64,000 nucleotides of DNA from Neostapfia colusana (Eukaryota > Streptophyta > Magnoliopsida > Poales > Poaceae). The stretch lies in assembly GCA_030760725.1 (NCBI GenBank), contig JASWHV010000003.1:63383264-63447263 (forward strand), in the 5' to 3' direction. Below, piece after piece: positions 56,640 through 64,000 of this stretch (positions are counted from its first letter, which is position 1; each line of letters starts with the position of its first letter). The notes below the pieces were generated by a model. It did no database searches, had not been told where the DNA came from, and saw only the letters and a program-made list of their open reading frames with translations. Position numbers and translations under genes: made by a program.

Positions 56640-57575
56640 TCAGCTCAATGCATCAGCTACTATATTGGCCTTTCCGGGGTGGTAGTTGATTCCAACATCG
56701 TAATCCTTGATAAGTTCCAACCATCGACGTTGCCTCAAATTCAAGTCCGTTTGTGTAAATATGTACTTGAGGCTTTGATGATCCGTATAGATCTCACATC
56801 GATGACCAAGGATATAATGTATCTTCAATGCATGCACCACTGCTGCTAGCTCCAAGTCATGCGTAGGATAATTAAGCTCGTGCTTCTTTAATTGTCGTGT
56901 GGCATAGGCTACCACTTGTCCTTCCTGCATGAGCACATATCCGAGCTCCTGTCTGGATGCGTCACAATATATGTCAAAGCTCTTGCTTACGTCTGGCAAT
57001 ACCAGAACTGGTGTTGTGGTTAGCTTTTTCTTGAGTTCCTCAAAACTTTCTTGGCAGGCTGGTGTCTATTGAAAGACCTTTCCCTTCATTAGCAACTCCG
57101 TCATAGGTTTTGCTATCTTAGAGAAGTCTTTAATGAAGCGTCGATAGTATCCTGCCATCCCAAGAAAACTCCGAATATCCCTCATGCTTTTCGGTTGGTC
57201 CCACTTCAGAACATCTCTCACCTTTCCAGGATCAACTGATACCCCTTCCTTGGAGATAATGTGGCCTAGGAAAGATATTTCCTTTAGCCAAAATTGACAC
57301 TTGTTAAGCTTGGCATACAATTGATGTTCACGCAATTTCTACAAGGTCAATTTCAAATGTTCTTCATGCTCCTCCTCACTCTTTGAATACACCATAATGT
57401 TGTCGATGAAAATCACGACGAACTTGTCCATGTACTCCATGAAAACCTTGTTCATAAGGTACATGAAGTATACGGGTGCATTTGTCAACCCAAAAGACAT
57501 GACGGTATATTCATACGAACCATACCGTGTTCAAAAGGTTGTCTTGGGTATATCGGAGGGCTTAATCTTCAGCTG
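56640..57575 (-). pseudogene. Element C RNase H and RT C-terminal half
   Basis: RNase H (56640-56999) has FDIYCDASRQELG, the substrate block YPTHDLELAAVVHAL and the end GKANIVADALS. Upstream, RT has AKLNKCQFWLKEISFLGH and PKSMRDIRSFLGMAGYYRRF (57066-57335). The catalytic box at about 57400 reads FIDNIMVYS: the second Asp is Asn. Stops are at 57066-57068, 57339-57341 and 57531-57533. Confidence 0.9.
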
Positions 57576-59545
57576 GAAATATCCCGACCAAAGATCAATC
57601 TTGGAGAACACTCGGGCTCCTTTCATCTGGTCGAATAGGTCCTCTATACGGGGCAGAGGGTATTTGTTCTTGATTGTCACCTCGTTGAGAGACCTGTAGT
57701 CCACGCACATTCTTTGGGTTCCATCCTTCTTGTCCACGAAGAGTACCGGAGCTCCCCATGGTGACGAGCTTGGACGGATAAAACCTTTTCCCAACTGTTC
57801 TTGAATTTGCTTCTTGAGTTCAACTAGCTCGTTGACGGGCATCCTATAGGGTCTCTTGGCTATGGGTGCAGTTCCGGGTACCAAATCTATGGCAAACTCA
57901 ATGTCCCGGTCAGGTGGCATACCTGGAAGCTCTTCCGGGAACACGTCCGAGAATTCCTGAACCACTGGGATGTTGTCCACGGTTGGTCCTCCGACGTGGT
58001 TCAGAATTGCTCGTTCAGTGGTTTGCTGGGCTGACTCAAACTTGACACGAATACCATGCTCGTTTGTCAACTGTACACTCCTTTCAGCACATTGGATTAC
58101 TCCATTGTGCTTGCTTAGCCAATCCATTCCGAGTATGATGTCAATCCCTTGGGAGTCCAAGACAATAAGGTTGGCAAGGAAGTCTACCCCCCTTATTTTA
58201 AGGCTTACTTTAGGACATACTATATTAGTCCCCATTTTTCCTCCAGGAGAATTAACTAACATAGCACATTCTAAGTGGGATACGGGTAGATGATGTTTGG
58301 CAACATATTTGGATGATATGAAGGAATGTGATGCTCCAGAATCAAATAAAATGGTGGCTGGATTGGAGTTGGCAAGGAACATACCAATTGCGACGTCCTC
58401 AGCCTGTTGTGCTTCCTCAGCAGTGACATGGTTCACGTGGCCACGAGCATAGTTCTGTTGTCCACGGTTTCCTTGATTGTCCCCTCCGTTCGGTCGCTGG
58501 TTCTGCTTGGGTACGTTATCTTGCTGTCCAGGGCCTCTCCTCGGGCACTGGTTAGCGAAGTGGCCTACTTCCCCGCATGCAAAGCATGCCCTGTTGCCTA
58601 CGGCAGCAGGTACGTTGGGGCGGGGGTTTTGAACAGGAGCACCATTGTTAGGTCGGGGCGCAGGAAGCATGGGCACGCGAGGTGCTGGAGCAACGAGTTG
58701 TTGCTGTGGTGGCTGACCAGGGCGATATGCAGGAGTGGTCGATCCATACTGCGGTGCTGCCGGGGGCATGTACCGAGGTCGTACGTTGCTCCCTTGAGGC
58801 TGGTATGGTGTCTTCCTCTTGCACTCTCGCTCGATCTCTCGGATCTTGTTTTCAACAACTATGGCTTTGTCAACCAGCTTCTGGAAGCTTATATAGTCAT
58901 TGTTGAGGAGCTGAACCTGGATCTCATTGTTCAACCCTCTCATGAACAGGTATTGCTTCCTCTGGTCTGAGTTGACATCTTCGGGGGCATACCGGGACAG
59001 TTGTATGAACTTGTTGAGATACTCGTTCACACTCTTCTGTCCTTGGCGGAGACCTTCAAACTCCTGCCTCTTGAGCATAATTACACCAACAGGGATGTAA
59101 TGAGAGCGGAAACTTTCCTTGAACTCAGTCCAAGTGATTGTCTCCGGGTCGGCATGAGCATTGCTCAGGGCATCCCACCAGTCACCAGTGGCTCCCATAA
59201 GTTGGTGCAACGCGAAGAGAACCTTCTCTCGGTCATTGCACTAAACAATGGTAAGCTTTTTCTCTATGGATTTTAACCAATCATCGGCCTCCATGGGATC
59301 ACTAGCTTGAGAAAAGGTGGGTGGTCGAGTCCTCATGAACTCTCCCAACCTGTTATGAGCCGGCGGTGGTGGTGGTGGTGCCGGAACGGGGTTTTGGTTG
59401 GCCTGCAACTGACCCAAAGTTTGAATCATGGTTTGCATAAGCTGGTTTTGCATGTCCATCAACCTTTCCAGATGGTTCTCGCCAGCTCCCGGGTTAGCAG
59501 GAACTTCATCATGGTCATCCTCCTAGACGTTCCTTCGGCCAGCGT
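57531..59545 (-). pseudogene. Element C gag, protease and RT N-terminal half
   Basis: Gag begins near 59545 (start codon apparently lost) with stops at 59523-59525 and 59241-59243, then a 559-residue open frame (57531-59210). The frame has the capsid region (DWWDALSNAHADPETITWTE, KQEFEGLRQG-like), a zinc knuckle ACFACGEVGHFANQCP (CX2CX4HX4C), the protease ATILFDSGASHSFIS, and RT with RMCVDYRSLNEVTIKNKYPLP and FDQMKGARVFSKIDL. It ends in a TGA where the RT should continue. Confidence 0.92.
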
Positions 59546-60010
59546 TTCCTCTCACTATCTGTGAGAGAGAGAACGAACTAGAATAGAAGATTAGAAGGTT
59601 AGGTAGGTCCTTTCAACTATATGCATCAAGGTGAGTTGGACTATATATATTAGCCCATATGAGGATGTGATCAAGTGCCTAAGCATTTCACACCTCTTTC
59701 TACTTACGTGTGGATATGGACAACGTTTTTGAGACGTCCCACAACTCACACTAAGCACATAATCACAAACAATCATTGCAAGGGCTCATACAACTCCTAT
59801 TCAAGGATGGTTTGCTATGCCAAGGTGGTTTTAAAGCCAATCTAAGCTATTCACCCTAGGACGCTTTCTTTGGTCAGCTTGGCTTAGCTACCAGTCTGGG
59901 TCTAATACCAATCTATCATTCCTATTTAGGGGTGTAACCTACTGTTAACCCGTGGTTCTAATGTCAATCTAAGGTTTTTATCTAGGCGTGTAACCTACTG
60001 TCAACCCGTG
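59546..60010 (-). other. Element C leader with three primer-site-like repeats
   Basis: The untranslated leader between the primer site and gag. Near the LTR it has a 56-base tandem repeat in which a primer-site-like motif recurs: CTAATACCA at 59902, CTAATGTCA at 59958 and the true CTGATACCA at 60014. GTGTAACCTACTG also recurs with the same period (59932 and 59988). Confidence 0.75.
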
Positions 60011-60022
60011 GCTCTGATACCA
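60011..60022 (-). other. Element C primer binding site (initiator tRNA-Met type)
   Basis: On the minus strand TGGTATCAGAGC, followed by CACGGG, lies three bases inside the 5' LTR. This is the standard plant initiator-Met primer site. Confidence 0.9.
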
Positions 60023-60025
60023 GTC

Positions 60026-62929
60026 TATGACGCCCTCAATTCTGTGGAAAACCACGGAACCGAGAACTAATGCATATGTGTGCCCAGGATGTTAATCACA
60101 CATACACATATGTTCCACAAACTGAATTCATAATATATATATCCACGAATAACAGAGTTTATTACAATGTCTCATGAGTCTTGGACTCATGCTCACAGCG
60201 GAAGTCTTTATTTCTACGCAGCGGAAGTCTTTATTCTAATGCGGAAGCAAAACTAAGCAGTAGTGGCTCCATCTCTACTCCTTTCACAGGCAAGGTTGAG
60301 AATAGATCACACGCCTCAATGCCCCACGTGGTCTTCATAGTAGGCTTCTCCTACTGCTGATGATGAAGTAATAATGCAAGTTTGAGTACAATGATGTACT
60401 CAGCAAGTGCGGGAAAAACACATGATATGCAGCTCATAACAAGGTAGGTATAAAAAGGCTCATTTGCAGAAAAGCAAATTTATAAAATCATGATAAAACA
60501 GCAACTTAACTTTAAATGAATGTAATCCCAGCATGTATTAAATCACCAACATACCTCCATCACTTCCCGTGTTCCATCCGAACATTAACCAACCTTTATT
60601 CATACTCACGAATACCTCCTCGTATTCGCTACCATCTCACGAATACCTTCCCGTATTCGCTACCGTCTCATCTCATAAAACAACCTCGTCTCACACCGAG
60701 ACCAATCTCATGTCATGACCCAACAGTCATGCAACCATCTCATCTCCTGGACTCAACAGTCCCAACAACCAAACCATTACCAAACTCAATAACCATAACC
60801 AAGAACCTTCCCAATAACCATCCCAACTAATCATGGCAGTTTAGCCAGGTGCTCGTGACCGTAAGCTCGGCTATCATGATAGTTTTAATAACTCTGCACA
60901 GTGTGTACCTCTTTACCCACAAGTTTGTGATTTCGTCACCCGTCGGCGACTGCAGAACCTCCATTATACCAGTACACAACCGTCGGTGTATGGCCAAGAG
61001 ATCACAAAATAGCCTTTACAAAGGGGTTACTAGATGTATGGACTCACTAAGGTTTCACCGGCAGGCTAGAATCTCCAATTCTCCCACCCACGGGCCCCCT
61101 CTTGTGCCATGCAGTTCCCAGGGCAGTCCTCACTCGACTCCCATTCCCCGCGCCTTCCACAGTCCATAACACTCTAGCAACTTACCTAATTACTCAGCTA
61201 AGCCGCACCCATACTTGGCCTTGTGGTGGCACTGTTATCCTGGCGTGTGCATGCACGAACCAGTCCTTAGATCTGCGGCAAGTAAACCACCATCTCATGC
61301 TACCTCATTCACAAACCCAGTCTTGCCTAGATCTCCCTCCGATCCATGTTCATTAATATAATCCATTTCTTATATCATTACAAGTGCATTTAGCTGGACG
61401 CATCTATCTCGCTTCCCAATCCCATGGACTCAGCGAAGCATAAAGCAAAAAAGAAACCATACCTGACTCATAAACTTCCCTAGCGACAAGGGTGGTTTAA
61501 CCAAAACTAGTAAACTCCTTGTTCTTGCGGTTCCGGGGGTTCTTGCATCTCAAAACCTTGTTGCTGCAGCTCGTCGTAGACAGCTCCCTGAGCTTGTCCT
61601 GCTAGGTCGGATTTCGTGCACACAAGATTCACAGCAATCAATATCATGCACAAACCTTAAACTAGATGCGATGATGCATATGCATGCTATCCTATGATTA
61701 GTTTAATTAGATTGGTTTGCACGTGTTCTTGTGTGGCTTTGTATGGACAGAGGTGTTCGGATCAAAGGTGGACGTGGTGATGATCTTGTCTTTTAGATCA
61801 ACCTGATCTTACAAGTGATCCATCCGCGAGAAGGCTTTTGTTCGAAAGGAATCAAAGAACTGATGCAAAGAACACACAATGATGTCGTAAGGTGGTATAG
61901 GAGTCCTACCTCACGTTCTTCTCGATTTTGAGGTCCTCCTCAGACCGCTCGGTTCTCCCCCGGCGATCTCCCTTGTTGCGCTTCGGCGATGGTTTACTCG
62001 GCGAGTTAGGGCTAGGGCTCTAAGCCGTTGGCTTAGGAGTTGGAAAAGAAGTTTGTGGCTTCGGCCAGAGGTTTTGGGTTCTATTTATAATCGGGAAGAG
62101 AAGAGTCCTAATCTGATTATATCCCGATTATGAGTTCTATTCAGATCTTTGTTGGATCCTAACGTCTTATCTTTAGTAACATCGTGGAATTTAGATCGGT
62201 TTTTGTTGCGTACCGGTATATTTACACGTAAAAACCGCTCCAGAACTCGTTACCTCCGCGGTGATGATCTCCGGAAGCTCCACGTGTCCTCCGGGGCCTG
62301 GTATCTTTTTCCGCAAAGATGAGCTCTGGTTGTGCCGCGTGTCAAGCGAGCAAGACTTCCCTCTTCTTCGGAGGTGAGCTCCGCACACGCCACGTGTTGG
62401 CGCCGGTCTTTCCTCTCTTCTTTCCTCAGGGACGGGCTCCGAGGTTGACACGTGTCCAGCAGCGACGGACCTCCCGGAGATAAGCTCCGGTGGCGACACG
62501 TGTTCGATAGAACCGGACCTCCCGGAGATGAGCTCCGAGATCGACACGTACCCCGTGCGACTGGTCCTCTGATTTCCGTGGCGACTAGCTCCGAAGGTGA
62601 CATGTGTCCTATGAAAAATGCCTTTGCTTCTTCCGCAGAGGCTAGCTCTGTGGGCGAGACGTGTCCCACAGGGTCGGACCTCTTTCCAATTGCGGAGGTG
62701 AACCCCGAGCCTGCCACGTAGCCAGTTTAGCGGCGGACCTCTCCCAACTTCGCAGGGATGAGCTCTGGACATGCCACGTGGCCTGCTGGCCGCAGAAGTT
62801 GCCTTCAGTGCTCTCTGAGAGCTTTATTGTCTATCCTTTTGATAATTCTCTCTGTTCCTATTTTTCATTAAAATGTTTTCTCTTCGTAAATCATGAATAT
62901 GGGTTGACACCAGGGACGAGGGTGTCACA
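60026..62929 (-). repeat. Element C 5' LTR
   Basis: A 2904-base LTR. Its inner end reads TATGACGCCC instead of TGTGACGCCC (one transition). TATAAATA (minus) at 62082-62089; U3 array at about 62250-62790. It ends GTGTCACA at 62929, followed by ACGAC. Confidence 0.93.
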
Positions 62930-62934
62930 ACGAC

Positions 62935-63907
62935 GCCCAGGTCAACCAGCTGTGTCACTGTCGCGCACACCAACGGTTGATGGGCAGACGGCAGACTGCC
63001 GCTCGACCGGGCTCCCAACGGCGGACCTGAGGATAGAGCTGGAGCGACGCCACTCGGGAGAAGACGCTCGCGTCACCATTGAGCGACAGTGGCAAAGGCG
63101 TCGCATCCAAGAGGCCGGCTACAGCATGTTGACTGCCTCAACTCAGCTTGGGCCGCAGATGTTCGCCACGCAACCTCTGCCCCAGGCGTACACCATGCAG
63201 CATATGCAGCAACCATATGTCCTGCAGACGGTGCCCCCGGTATATGGTCCACCAATGCCCATACCGGGGTACACCGTGCCAGCAGCCGTCCAAGGGTTCG
63301 CGGCACCAAGACCTGCAGCCGCAGCGACCGGGTGTGCGGCCCTGGCACCCCACCTTCGCTTAGCAAGGTGGCCACGCAAGTTCCGGCCACACCTGCTAGA
63401 GAAGTACAACGGGAGCATCAACCTGGCAGAGTTCCTGCAGGTCTACTCTACTGCCATCCTAGCGGCAGGAGGGGATGAAGCCGTCATGGCCAATTACTTC
63501 CCCATCGCCTTGACCGGCCCGGCGCGGTCATGGTTCATGAACCTGCCCTAGGGTTCCATAACCTCCTGGGCGGAGCTATGCCGACAATTCACGGTGAACT
63601 TCAGCAGCTCCTACACACGTCCCGGCACGGAGCTGGATCTCCACGCCATACGACAACAACCGGGAGAATCTCTGCGCTCCTTCATCCAACGGTTCTCCAA
63701 AAAATGGAACACCATCCCCCACATCCCGGATGCATCAGTGATGGTTGCATTCCGACAGGGTGTGAGGGACAAGAAGATGCTCGAGAAGTTGGCCACCAGG
63801 GAGGTGCAAGACATCTCGGAGCTCTTCAGCTTGGCCGACAAGTGCGCTAGAGCAGAAGAAGGGTGTCACTGGCACTCACAGCCGGCCTCTGAAGCCGGAG
63901 GACAGCC
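62935..63907 (+). pseudogene. Element B gag, remainder
   Basis: Continues the B gag after element C: RPGQPAVSLSRTPTVDG, RWPRKFRPHLLEKYNGSINLAEFLQ and TGPARSWFMNLP, then a TAG at 63549-63551, SSSYTRPGTELDLHAI and FRQGVRDKKMLEKLATREV. The zinc knuckle region is missing because the text jumps to pol near 63907. Confidence 0.87.
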
Positions 63908-64000
63908 TGAAGATGGTGGAGTTCAAGCTGAACTCCCGACCACGTCAGACAGTCAAAAGCCAAGCACCGACTGACTTCGTGGTCAGGTGGACGCCACCAC
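63908..64000 (+). pseudogene. Element B pol fragment (end of RNase H / extra RNase H linker)
   Basis: The reading EFKLNSRPRQTVKSQAPTDF, in a different frame from gag, matches EFELDFLPRHAVKSQALADF of A and E. It is fused out of frame to gag by an internal deletion that removed protease and RT. It continues past the window. Confidence 0.75.

Larger units (their letters stand above)
52141..62929 (-). mobile_element. Element C: Tekay-type chromovirus (Ty3/gypsy), full length but inactivated
   Basis: LTRs 52141-55050 and 60026-62929 with a perfect ACGAC duplication (52136-52140 and 62930-62934), inserted in the gag of element B. The initiator-Met primer site beside the right LTR and the polypurine tract beside the left give minus orientation. 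Gag, protease, RT, RNase H, integrase and a chromodomain-like C-terminus are in the usual order. Eight in-frame stops and a changed catalytic Asp disable it. The two LTRs differ by 4 substitutions and one TA-repeat indel in their first 140 or so bases, by my count. Confidence 0.95.
50676..64000 (+). mobile_element. Tat element B: internally deleted Ty3/gypsy element, interrupted by C, continues past window
   Basis: Plus strand: 5' LTR 50676-51847, primer site 51849-51872, gag 51903-52140 continued at 62935-63907, then a jump into the RNase H/extra RNase H linker (about 63908-64000). The 3' LTR lies outside the window. The left flank is ATTTG (50671-50675) in the CACTA-2 transposase. Confidence 0.9.

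Overview
This window is grass (Poaceae) genomic DNA made almost entirely of nested transposable elements. The evidence is spliceosomal introns, plant-type CACTA transposons with two genes, Tat-lineage and Tekay-type Ty3/gypsy elements, and Ty1/copia and hAT remnants. I see no intact host gene, rRNA, tRNA or CRISPR array. Species is not decidable by eye.

Layout. (1) 1-6357 is the 3' part of a CACTA transposon (CACTA-1): a broken TNP2-type transposase, a multi-exon Transposase_24-like second gene, a subterminal inverted-repeat field and a terminal inverted repeat. It sits inside the pol gene of a Ty1/copia element that continues at 6358-8513, with an LTR starting at 8526. (2) 8852-11060 is a minus-strand, internally deleted copia-like element with two LTRs; a non-autonomous hAT element (9476-10361, 8-bp target duplication matching 7/8) is inserted in it. 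(3) From 11468 to the window end there is one Russian-doll nest. CACTA-2 starts at 11468 and its transposase resumes at 48977-50675. Its 5' region holds a Tekay-type solo LTR (11780-14985 plus 47713-47803). That LTR is split by Tat element A (14986-47707, duplication GTCCT). A is split by Tat element D (26249-about 45207, right end deleted). The 3' LTR of D is split by Tat element E (34277-44860, duplication GTATT). The CACTA-2 transposase is also split by Tat element B (50676 to beyond the window), whose gag is split by Tekay element C (52141-62929, duplication ACGAC).

How the parts relate. A, B, D and E belong to one Tat family: LTRs run from TGTCGGTACC to TTCGACA, followed by TGGCGCGCC. 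A and E carry gag, protease, RT, RNase H, an extra RNase H and integrase, all with stops or frameshifts. D keeps gag and an antisense gene but has lost RT, RNase H and the integrase core, so it looks like a non-autonomous partner. B fuses gag to an RNase H linker. Between integrase and the 3' LTR the family carries a gene on the opposite strand. In A it encodes a PF04195-like domain and a long coiled coil. The same short intron, with the same reading phase, is visible in A and D. U3 of every Tat LTR contains a tandem array (period about 113 bp in A) with a CACGTG G-box in each half unit, and the unrelated Tekay element C has a very similar array at the same place upstream of its TATA box. Most disabling changes are CAG/CAA/CGA/TGG to stop, as expected from long-term cytosine methylation.
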